From contig OX419756.1 in NCBI GenBank assembly GCA_948567375.1, positions 2,175,001 through 2,239,000 on the forward strand: 64,000 bases of DNA, in the 5' to 3' direction. Numbering within the stretch: the stretch's first letter is position 1; each line of letters begins with the position of its first letter. Positions 33,381 to 43,720 of this stretch are shown piece by piece. The notes beneath the pieces were generated by a model. It ran no database searches and was not told the origin of the DNA. It was given only the letters and a program-made list of their open reading frames with translations. The translations under genes and the position numbers were made by a program. This DNA comes from Lunularia cruciata (taxonomy: Eukaryota > Streptophyta > Marchantiopsida > Lunulariales > Lunulariaceae).

Positions 33381-33814
33381 TGTAATCAGATGGTTTACAA
33401 TTCAAATCAATTGAACTCAGATCAATACTTGATCTGGTCCTCAAAAACTTGCCAACAACATGGCACTAATTAAATTCAAGCCACACCCACTCTACCTAAG
33501 AAACTCCAGGTGACGCTCGCCGGCTTTCTATCCACTCTAGCCAAGAACTCGGAGGCTCAACATTAGAGAAGTGAGCTCTCTGGAGCTGCACTTCCAGGAT
33601 ATACTCCTGATTTTGACCTAGGTCTCATCCCAACGGTCTCACTGACGGCACACCCGATGGTGCGGATGGTGCAAGTGATGGTGGGCACCACCATGAAGTC
33701 AGTACCCTAAATATGAAATCTGACCGTCGTAAATTAGTCTATGAGTAACTACCAAAATGCCTTTAACTACTATCACTTGAGAAATCTAGATGCGACACTA
33801 CAAATGGCGTGACA
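33381..33814 (-). repeat. 5' LTR of element D (start missing)
   Basis: 434 bases aligned to 17311-17756. On the minus strand it ends CATCTGATTACA at 33381. Its high-coordinate end (TGTCACGCCATTTG at 33814) corresponds to an internal point of the 3' LTR, so the first roughly 106 bases seen there are absent or replaced. Confidence 0.65.
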
Positions 33815-36800
33815 TATGCTTGATAGAGTAGTGGTGAGGAACTTAAAGTAGGACCATAGGTTTAGGAGTTCCGGAGTGCATTTCTGCCTAACTAAGATGT
33901 TGGATCCTTGGGGTCCCAAAGGCTTGGGGTGGTACATTGAAGGGTCATAGTGGACTAGGAGTATCATGAAGTACTACTTATAACAAAAATTCTAGCATGT
34001 GACAAACCTACAAAATTGTTAGGGTTTATGATGCATTGAGTGAAGGGTAGAACATTACCACAAGCATTGTAATACACAAGGCATAAATAACTTAGGAGAA
34101 GCTACAACCTCTAGGGTGAAAACCATATGTGTAAACCACACCTTTGGGATAGAAGCAAACTTCATAGTGGTATTCACCATTGGGGTAGAGACCTTTGGGG
34201 TCAAAGTGACCTTCTGAGCAGACTGATGCATCACCTTCAAGAGCCCATGTGGACTAAATCATTTGTCAAAGTGATTCATTTTTCTTTTGGTAGTGCATCA
34301 TGTCAAGTGACAATGCTCTCTTTTGGGATAGATTCTGCCCAAGAGGTAAAATATGGAACAATAAAAAAGTTTCCATTTGTGATACTTTTTCTTCTTAATC
34401 CAACCAATTCCTAACAGTATCCTTGTGAGAAAGACCTATTCTTATCATTTTACTTTTTTTATGTTGACACTGGGTTGTCACAGGGTTGTCACATGGATGT
34501 AGGAAAATTCACTACATATATACTACAGACTGTAACTACAAACCATTTTTATGAACTCATGTACAATTAGTTATTTTATCATAAATTAATGTACTCCCCT
34601 AAATAGTCCTATATAGGTAATATCCAACATAACATGTCTACATATTAATAAAGCAAAAAAAGACCGTACAACCTGCATGGAAAATAATTGCAGAAAAAAT
34701 AAACTCTAAGCAAACAAATTCCCATATTAAATCTAAGTATTATGTGGTTAATAATTCAAATGGCCTTGAAATCCCTATATAAAACCCAATATATTATAAG
34801 TTCAAGTAAGCTTCAGATATGGAGGTAAATAACCCCTTCTAGGCCAATCATAAATAAACAAAAGATAGCAATGACCTGCCATTGAGCAGAAAACATATAC
34901 AAACTGATCTCATGCTTCAAGTCTTAGGGTTTGTATCTTGGATCAGGATGTATCATGATCAATCTCCATGTATATCTAAAAGTAAAAGAAAATGCCCCCT
35001 CTAACTTATAAATGTATAAATGTCCTTCTTCTAGGCACAAATGCAAAACTTGATCTAGTACTTATAACCTAAGGCTTAAGCTTGAGATAAAGGGATTCCA
35101 AATCTTTATCTATATCTAATATCTAGATATGAATGCAATGTCCTCCCGTTGTGTACAGAAATAAAGGGTCAAATAGTCAAGTGAAAGGTTTGGGTTTGGT
35201 TATTATGGGTTTGGAATGTAGAGGAGGAAAGTGTAGAGCATGATTTAAGGAGGGTTAGACCTTGATTGGAGATGTCAATGCTTACTCAATTCTCTGCCCT
35301 CTTGGCCAAACTTGCATAATTCTCACTAGGAAACATCCTACTAAAAAGGATGCTGCATTAGGATATAAAGGATAATAGTTCAAAGTAAGAGAGGTATGGA
35401 TCTTGATCTAAAGTGCAAATACAAAAGCAATTCTCCTCCGTTTGGGCCAATATGCATACAAGAAGTGCTAAGAAGAATCAATGCCTAATATGTACAAGTA
35501 TGACTTGATGATTCCTAGTATGCATGTGCACAGAGATAAGGAAGTCCAATAAGACTAATTTCTTTCTAAAAAACAAAAAGGTGTTAAGAGGAAGGATCCC
35601 TATGTAGAAGGTAAAGAGAGAATTAAGCAATGTATTTGAATTCTATTTTGGTACATATAAGGTACAGCTTTTAGCTTGAATAGGGGAGGAGATCTGGACC
35701 TCCATGTGAGGCTTAATATGAACTCAATCTCCCCCCTTGTTTAAGTTCTATTGGAGATTTAGTTTCTAACATAAAGCTAGGTAGAAATAGCGATCGGAAC
35801 AGTTAGTGAGATTACTCTTATTAAACCTGAGTTTCCGACATATTTCCGACACAAAAATGGGTAAGTCTTGTTCGGGTAATTCAGTTTTGTACTGAAACTA
35901 GGTTTTCTTAAAAATGAGTTTTGAGTCTATGAGTGGTTTGGAAATCGAGTGTTGTCACCAATGCAGCTACTAGGTTGGAATATTGAGTTTAGTGAAAGAT
36001 AATAGGGTTTAAATGGCACAAACTCTATGTTTCCATTATAAAAATAGGGGGAATAGCATAAGAATTAAGTTTCCAAGATAAAATTTGGCAAAAATAAAAA
36101 TAAAAATTAAATTCAATGAAAAAGGCTAGCTTGCATTTGACTTGTACATAGAACTTAGTTAGAAAAAACAGAATTCGAGCTTGAAAATCAAGTTTATGAT
36201 AGAGAAAATGGTTCACTTAAAATGCGGAAACTGAATTGTGCACAATATCTTGTTCGCAAATTCCATGGACATTTTACTTCTAGCTCTTTTATTTTAATCA
36301 AATTATAAATCTCTCTCTATGTATATATAGGTCACTCGAAACAAGTATCTTTGCACAAGGAAACTCTGTTTCAACATGATGAGATATGACTTATACAAGA
36401 TCACTCACAGTCAATCCATCAACATGATATACCGCTTGAGATACACATTGATATATATTCTATGCATTTAAGAAAGCAGATTCCATACATCTCATATTAA
36501 AATGGTCTATGATTTATCGAGGGATCTATCTGTGAAGAGTGCAAAAGCTCCAAGTGTAATGTAGGTTGACTAAGTTAGTTACCTAGTTGTTATTGACTGG
36601 CTATGGCTTTCAAGCAGTCTTGAAGTTGTAGACCTGAGCAGCTAATCACATTAGATCCATATGGCACTGGCGTGTTAAGATTAACTTTTCAATCAATAGC
36701 TTAGCAAAGAACTGTTCATGATGTCCAGACTAAGTCGTGATTGATATGAACAAGATTTAAAACCACAATCCCAACAGGGTCATGGAGCACTATTCACACT

Positions 36801-37169
36801 CTATACCGATTATACATGATGGAAGGTAAAATGTCGAATGGCTTGGTGTATATGATAATGCCTTCGGCGGGTTCTCCGCACCATCGAGTTGACTTCTGTA
36901 TGCATGAGCAAATTGCTGTATTGTACTTGGTACAATACAGCTATTTGTATCCTAAAGCTAATAATGAGTATTGTACTTGGGTAGCACTACTTATATGCAC
37001 AAGCATTGCAAATAGTTCTATTGGTTCACCATGTATGTAATAGTTTTTAGTCTCTGAACTAGTTAACTCTGGTTGTTGTTGCAAGCGGCACTGACTCAAT
37101 CTTTCGGATTGCATCGTTGCTTTCTCACTTGAGCGCCAGTGAAGTCGGGCAAGATTCATGGTCCAATCA
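33815..37169. other. AT-rich intergenic stretch
   Basis: No domain-bearing frame, LTR pair or RNA gene that I can recognise. The longest frames (61-95 codons near 34055-34414) show no family features. Some A/T-rich low-complexity runs occur near 36080-36120. Confidence 0.5.
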
Positions 37170-38665
37170 TTAACTATTGATATATTGACAGTGTTTCCTG
37201 ACTTCTCCATACGCTCCAGTTAGCAAGTCCATGTTCCCCATCTTCACCATGGCCTCCGAGAACTCGGAGAAGAATGTAGAACCTGGCTGTGACATTTCAG
37301 TTACAACTTGAAGACCCAAGGGGTCTGTGATAAGCGCAGAATCCGACGTGAAAACACCTTTATTGGCCAGAAGGTTTTTGAAGTAGAGCTCGTCGAATGA
37401 GTTTTTGGTAGGATCCATATCAACAACATTGTCCGCTTTAGTCCCCTTCGGACACTGCTGCTTCAACTGTCCGGCAAATTCTGGGTCGAGCGAGGGGTTC
37501 GTGAGATCGTCAATTCCGGTGAAATTGTACAACTGCGGGGCGACTGCATTACAATGGGACCGGCCGATTGTATGCGCACCTGAATGAAATAGCATTCAAG
37601 TGTTAAGATACGCCAAAACTGCGAACACAGACGTGAGCTGCGTTCACCGATACCAGGTCCTCGGTTCCGACCTTCCTTGAGTAGCAGCGTAATGTCTTCC
37701 GGAACCTCGTATACTTAAAGTTGATTCAGCCGACTTTGAACTATCCGCAGAGAGAAGCTAAGCCATTTAGTATTGAAAGATACCTGAAAGAACAACCATC
37801 TCCCTTGCTGTGAAGCCCTTCTCGGCGAAATTACGCTCAAGGTCGCTAAAGTTCAAGGTCGGAAACGGAAGATTCCTGTTAGCATCCTCTGCCAGCGACC
37901 TGAAGCCATCTCTGCGCCCCAATGCAACTGGCCACCACGGGCCACCAACCTGTTGCAAGTAAGTTTGGGTGTTAAGTACACACACTCACAGATCTGTAAT
38001 GCGAACTTCAAGAAATGCAGTCTGAGTACAGACGTTTGCTGCTCCAAAGTTTAGTTTGTGGAGATCTAACCTTGTACGTGGCGTCACGTGCTACAAGACT
38101 TAAGATATCTGCGCATGACACAACTCCTGGGCATACAGCCTCGAGGGCGGCCTTGATTTCATCGACCTCTGGAATGCCTCTTAGCAGGAAATTTGCGAAG
38201 CCCGTTCTTTCGGATAAGAATGACGACGTAGAATTCAGAAGAATTGAAGCATCACAACCCTGCCACCCGCATTGCCAATAAATTATATTTGCATGCAGTG
38301 ATTGTGAAAATTTTAAAACATGTGCATTCACACGTGATATGACCATAATAAGCAGAAATTTTATGTTGGTTCTGCTGTCTCACATTAACCCAGCAGTCAT
38401 GAAAGTGCAAGCGTTGAAGACCTCCTGCAAGATTTGGATCTGTTGCGAGAAATTTGTCCACCATGGAGTTGATAATGCCGATCGCTTCAGGACACGAGAA
38501 CTCGTAGAATGTGTCAAATATTTCCACACCTGGTGATGACCATCGAGATGTAGAATTTGCAGGCCCATCCACATCTCCATAAGTGAAGTCCCAACCGTGA
38601 CAAAGTACTCCGAGAAGCAATAAGTTGGATAAAACTGCGAGCATTGTCGAACTTGCTGATGCCAT
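37170..38665 (-). CDS. class III secretory peroxidase, four exons
   Basis: Exons on the minus strand: 38384-38665, 38071-38259, 37784-37949, 37170-37579. All introns are GT-AG (donors GTGAGA, GTTAGA, GTATCT; acceptors GGCAG, CAACAG, TTCAG). Together they give 348 residues, a normal length. Residues 1 to about 24 are a signal peptide (LAVLSNLLLLGVLCHG), so the product should be secreted. Family motifs: FYEFSCPEA, the distal haem site RLHFHDCWVN followed by GCDASILL, VSCADILSLVARDA, WPVALGRRDG, and the proximal haem ligand in LSGAHTIGRSHC, split by intron 3. The conserved Cys residues are present. These enzymes use H2O2 to oxidise phenolics or make reactive oxygen in the cell wall; the physiological substrate cannot be read here. 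No break is seen, so it is probably functional. Confidence 0.93.
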
Positions 38666-38977
38666 TATGGCAGGGTTCGTTTCTTTCAGGAGACTAGACT
38701 TTCCACAAGATTATGGTCAAGTTTTCAGAACTCATTTGTGTCCAGCTATCGAACACCGTCCAATCCCTGCACATCGATGCAGCTACAGAACGTAGAGGAC
38801 ATGATTTAGAATCTTGGAAACAGAGACAGCGAAAGAATGAATTCTGTTTTCCTATAGAAGCTTAGATGATTTCAATGACTTACAATTTCAATGACGTAAC
38901 ATTTTAGCGAAGTCCTTACGTCGAGGTCCTAGGCGTAAGATTTCCCTAAATTTACATGCAAGCTGAAGGGAAGTGTG

Positions 38978-39290
38978 GTCAACTTACAGGAATGAACGGA
39001 GTTCGTCAAGCGTGGTCTCGAGTGCTCGATCACGAGTTCTGAGGTCTCGACTATACAAACGGTATCTAGTACCCAAGACCATGCCTGGCATGTCGAATTC
39101 TTTCACCACTCTTCTCGCCGCGTCGAAGGCAAGATTCTGCACCATCTCCGCTCTGAAGTTTTCAAATGAGTTAAACCCGTAGGACTTGGACTTGGTTGTT
39201 GGACCCACATGATACCGGTTTCTTTCAGTTGAATCCTCGACTCTTGGCGAAACAGTAGCCTCTCAATCAATTGATGATCAACAAGCGCAT
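38978..39290 (-). other. orphan exon-like reading frame upstream of the peroxidase
   Basis: On the minus strand a frame is open from about 39270 and reads VGPTTKSKSYGFNSFENFRA, then MVQNLAFDAARRVVKEFDMP and RDLRTRDRALETTLDELRSF. It ends in CT|GTAAGT, a perfect plant 5' splice site, at about 38985. There is no in-frame ATG before MVQNL. It lies about 320 bases upstream of the peroxidase ATG in the same direction, so it may be a 5' exon of an alternative transcript or a fragment of a lost gene. I do not recognise the family. Confidence 0.3.
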
Positions 39291-41048
39291 CTTTTCGTTC
39301 TTAAGTGCTTCGCATTCTTACATGTTCTAGAACTGACCTTCGGACCTTGGTTTTGTGCATGGCCGAATAGAAGATTAGAAATCGGAAGTGGCCGAATGGA
39401 GTATCCGTGCTTAAGCATTTTATGATACACACTTTGGAACGATCTACAATGTTGATTTACTGAAGCATTGTAACGTTTGTCTTTTGAAAAGTAATCCAAG
39501 ACGATACATCGTGCGATTTTGAGGAACTTGGCATGTGAAGGAGTCATCAAACCTTAACTAGTCGCAACTCCTCAGCAGATGCAACTTTCATGTTAATCTG
39601 TGAAAAAATATTACTAACTACTAGGTACAATAGTACCATATGACAGTGAGACCCGAACGCCAATCCATGTATAAGGAACAAATTATTGATGAATCCACAG
39701 TGGCAGATTAGCGAAAATGAATACAAATTTTATGAAAAATCTTTACAAAATGAGATGAACCTTCATGTTGATGAAAGATTACGTGCAGACGCACGAAATT
39801 TCTGTTGCTTTTGACATCCCCATCAATGGACTGATGTGTATATATATGGGGGGAATAAACACATGTACAAATAACGTGTGCCAGGTAGTTCCCTTTGACC
39901 AGTTCCAAATATCCCAGTGATGTACTCGTGAGAAGCATCCAGCTATGCTTTGTCCGAGGCTCAAACGGATCCCTCAGTTACGGTGACAAGATCACGATAC
40001 TGATCATGAAAGTCTCACTTTCAGATAGTCACAGCCAACAAATCCAGCTCACATAAAACATACAGAACAGTAAATAGGAATATCATAAAGTTGAATTGCT
40101 CCCGAAGAGCCGACTTGCTTCGCTGTCCAGACTGCCCCTAATAATCAAGAGCTGAGCTCCTTAAGATTCATTCCCGCTTTATGCAGCGATTTTTCTGGAG
40201 ATACAGAGATTCTGGATACTTTGAACTGTCTGGAGGCCATGAATTTTGTTAATAAACACTATACTAGTCCATCCTAATCAGCCTCTTACTGGCAGCATCC
40301 ATGGTTCACCGTCGACTCAAAATTGTCACAGATTCGCTGCGTATCGATAGGAAATTTCAAACTTGAATTTCTCTATCTGTAGTACAAGCTTATGATCAAA
40401 CACAGAGTCTTACTTACTCTTTGGACAAAGAATTGACATGTGGCTTTGCTCTGGATCTTATGAATTTTACTTTTCTAGGTCAGAAGATCTTCTTCCTGGT
40501 TTGGTTTGCAGCTTCAGTTGACTTCTCTTCCTGTGGCTCTATCAAGTGAGCGTCAAATTCCACCTTTCAAGCGGTTTGAATCATATTACGTCAACAGTCA
40601 TCTGTAGGTCTACTCAAACAGGTGCTTCTCAGGCCTGTAAATTAGCAGCAGCTTCCGGAGGTCGACTAGTCGCTCACCTCTAGTAGGTTTCCCAACTGCA
40701 CATGGATGCCTATCAGCATGTAACCAGAAGAACTCCGCCTAAACGACAGATGTTTCATTTATTTATTGAGAAAGGAGGCCAAGAAATCGAACGTGAATAT
40801 TGCTCAAGAAACAGTCCCGTCAAGAATCGATGAGAACAAAATAACATGCAAAGAAGTACTTCGTCCTCAGCAGCTGTTTACCCACAACCGATCGAACATC
40901 GATAGAGTCTGAGTTTTGCTGATAATAACCCAAGCTCTTATACACAATCAATTACCTCTGTTCAGAAGGCCCTCTAATCGCCGTCACAGATATACCTCTG
41001 GTCACTCTACCCAGACTAATCAGCATCCCTTAATCCACGCTGAAGCAT
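39291..41048. other. intergenic, no gene seen
   Basis: No frame with recognisable features on either strand, although base composition is less AT-rich than in 33.8-36.8 kb. Confidence 0.4.
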
Positions 41049-41912
41049 CGTGTTCAAGCGCAGCATCAGTTTAGGACCTCCTAGCTTTGGTCCTTATTAA
41101 GTTTCACAAACATCTTGTTCATGCTATGGACTTCCATTTCCAGGTTAGCGTTCCCTGAGGCCGAAACTCTGGTACTAGAACATGTTCATTGGTTTTTCTT
41201 CCCTTCCGCCGCCAAATAGAAAGCTCATATTGTAGTCTACGAACTGAACATGTTTACCCTTGATTCATCTCAAGTCTGGTCCAAATTGGTGAGACGTGTA
41301 GAACTCCCGAAGTGTTTAAACCCTTACTAAAGTAATCAACTATGATTGATTCTCTTGATATTCACGTACACCTAAAGACAAGAACCGGCATCCACATCCT
41401 ATCTTGTTGCAAGGAGACTGAAATAAATCCAAAGGAATAATTTTGCCAGGCCCTTGTCTGATTGATGTGTTGACCGCTGGAGACTCAGTCAGGACTTAAC
41501 ATATTAATCAAAGAAGGACCTTGTAAAATTATTCCTTTGGATTTATTTCAGTCTTTGCAGCAGGAGGGATGTGGATAGCGCTTCATTTCTTTTAGCTTTA
41601 AGTGAATATCAAGAGAATCAATCAGTACTTTAGTAAGAGTTTGAACGCTTGGGGAGTTCTACACGTCTCCCCAATTTGGACCAGACTTGAAACCGATGAA
41701 TTAAGGAAAAGGGGTTCAGTTCGTAGTGTACAACTGTGAGCTTGCTGTTTGGCCGCGGAAGGGAAGAAAAACTAATAAACATGTTCTAGTACCAAAATCT
41801 CGGCCTCAAGGAACCCTAGCCTGGAAATGGCAGTCCAGGGCATGAACACGGTGTTTGTGAAACTTAATAAGGACCAAAGCTAGGACCTAACCCGATGATG
41901 CGCTTGAACACG
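41049..41912. repeat. large inverted repeat, arms about 410 bp, short loop
   Basis: The left arm (41049-41466) begins CGTGTTCAAGCGC and the right arm ends GCGCTTGAACACG (41912). The arms match as reverse complements throughout with scattered mismatches and small gaps, for example CTTTGGTCCTTATTAAGTTT at 41094 against its complement near 41865. The inner edges are AATAATTTTG/CCCTTGTCTGATT against AATCAAAGAAGGACC near 41503. The unpaired centre is only about 36-40 bases. A transcript of either strand would fold into a very long hairpin. Confidence 0.85.
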
Positions 41913-42479
41913 TATTAGCATATCAGACAAGGATATGACTGATATGTCTCAGTCGTGATTCGTTTCGTCGTGATCTCCATCCACAGTCGACAGTTACCAG
42001 ACTTTAGTGATTAGGCTACGGTGCCTTTGGTACCAATTTTCCCTTTCATGATATTCAAGGATCACTACAGTTCATCAGTCCAAGATTTGTGGCTAAAATA
42101 AAGATCATCTTGGAGTCAATATACGTACCGTAACCTCAATGGAATAGATGGTCAGATAGGAGCAGTGATGCAGGATCTCCGATGGAACGAACCTATACTA
42201 GAACCCCAATCAAAAAGGGCTCCATGTAAGATCTGTAGAGTATAAGACCTATAGAACATAAGGCTTTGAAGCCACTTCGGGTCTGCAAAATTTGGTAATA
42301 GTACATCTACCTGAACAAAGAGAAAAGTAGTTTCTGATATAAACAGAAGCTCATTAGATTATCGTATCAATTGAGAAGGTGGAACTTTAGATCTCAGTTG
42401 AAGCAGTATACTAGTTTCTACCACCCAGATAAATCTTCGTATCGCGAAAACTAACACCGTTTGTGAGAAGTGTCAAATC
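41913..42479. other. region upstream of the LOR gene
   Basis: No frame of note. Presumably contains the LOR promoter and 5' UTR; no clear TATA box was identified. Confidence 0.35.
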
Positions 42480-43720
42480 ATGGCTGTTACCTACGCAGAC
42501 CAGGATCCACAATCAGAGGATGCAGGTGTTCTTCCTGTTATACCCGCCGCACCAGTGAGCTCATCCTTCTGTGTGCCGCACGTAACGCAACTCCAAATCA
42601 CAAGACAGGTTGGCTGTTGCAATGACTGCAAATTCACAGTTAAGGACCATCATGGAGAACTGCTATTCACAGTTGCCACGACCCCCTGGACCTTCAACTC
42701 CAAACGAGTTATCAGTGATTGCAACGACAACGCTCTTTTGAGCCTACAGAGAAAGGTGAGTGAGTGTCTAAGCCATGGTATTTCTGGATGAATTGCACAT
42801 ACGAAACTGTCCACTGCTAAGTCTGTCATTTTATTAATCGAGACATCAATTCCAAGTCGACTTCGAAACTATAGTTTGATTCTCCATATACTAGGATAGA
42901 GTCCATGATGACCTTGTAGAATTTAGGGCCTGGTTGAGTCACCTTGACAATGTGAGATTGTTGGTGAGGCTTGTATTTGGAGAAGGAAAGCGGATCAATC
43001 ATCATCACCTTATTTCAGTTTAAAAGTATCATGGTCATTATGTGAATATGTCACCGTGATGGATGATCATGTCTTTGTTCTTTGCTCTCTGCACTAGCGG
43101 ATGAATTTGCAGGTCCTCCACAAATTGCAGGTTAAGTAAATGCTAATGTTAACGAGTGTCGATGATAAACAGGTTTGGTCAATTCGGAGAAGATGGGATG
43201 CATCCCGCGGTGGTAGTTCACACGATCCAAAAGACCTGCTCTTCACAATGCAAAATTCTTCTGTGTTACCGTGGAATCAGTCCTTCAAGATTTGGCTGGC
43301 AGGAGCGGAGAAAGCGGACTTTACTCTCAAGGGGGACTTCTGGTCACACCATTTCACGATATACTGTAAAGATGTAGCCATCGCAGAGGTGATAATTAGA
43401 CCTTAATCGGCCCTTACTCAGGCTTGAAGCTCGCCTGTGACTTCTTCGTTTGCTAAGTCTGCTAATAGCTAAACCCTAAACATCCAACAGTCTTGATGCT
43501 GAACTTGTCATCCAATTCCAACTTCAAAACTGATTGATTTGGAAATGATATACAGGCTGACAAGAAGATTAGCGCATCGTCGATTTTCTTGGGGAAGGAT
43601 AAATTACACGTAACACTGTACCCCGAGATCGACCAGGCTTTCATTGCTGCGATTCTGATCATCAGGATGGAAGTAGAAAGAGACAAGAGGGGAAATGGCG
43701 GTCGCGGTGGAGGTGATTGA
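42480..43720 (+). CDS. LURP-one-related (LOR) protein, three exons
   Basis: Exons 42480-42755, 43173-43388 and 43556-43720 give 218 residues. Introns are GT-AG (GTGAGT to AAACAG; GTGATA to TATACAG) and all junctions are phase 0. The protein has the LOR/tubby-C-like beta-barrel pattern: VKDHHGELLFTVATT (hairpin), SLQRK|VWSIRRRWDA (the L-x-S-x-x-x-x-W block), LLFTMQNSS, FKIWLAG, FTIYCKDVAIAE|ADKKI, then FLGKDKLHVTLYPEIDQAFI and AAILIIRM, a typical LOR end. Without exon 3 the frame would stop 18 bases past the second donor and lack the final strands and helix. LOR proteins are plant cytoplasmic or nuclear proteins, some linked to defence; the biochemical role is not established. Start chosen at the first ATG in frame, near the usual N-terminal length. 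Confidence 0.88.

Larger units (their letters stand above)
17205..33814 (-). mobile_element. large Ty3 element D with PHD-tailed integrase, twice interrupted
   Basis: Read on the minus strand: partial 5' LTR (33381-33814), gag with two zinc knuckles (about 32660-31189), gag continuation (25637 downward), RT (about 21115-20340), RNase H (about 20330-19800), integrase (19601-18350), PHD-like finger (about 18160-18055), 3' LTR (17863-17311). Element E (25643-31183) is inserted just after the second zinc knuckle and a solo LTR (21804-23677) is inserted upstream of RT. Without these the element is roughly 9 kb. I find no good tRNA primer-binding site next to the 5' LTR and no target duplication. 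Confidence 0.75.

Noticed and set aside
34055-34414. Small protein genes in 33.8-37 kb
   Set aside because: Frames of 61-95 codons without motifs, splice logic or conservation signals, in AT-rich sequence; consistent with chance.
38569-38665. Chloroplast or mitochondrial targeting of the peroxidase
   Set aside because: The N-terminus has a short polar start, a Leu-rich core and a family-typical position, which fits a secretory signal peptide.
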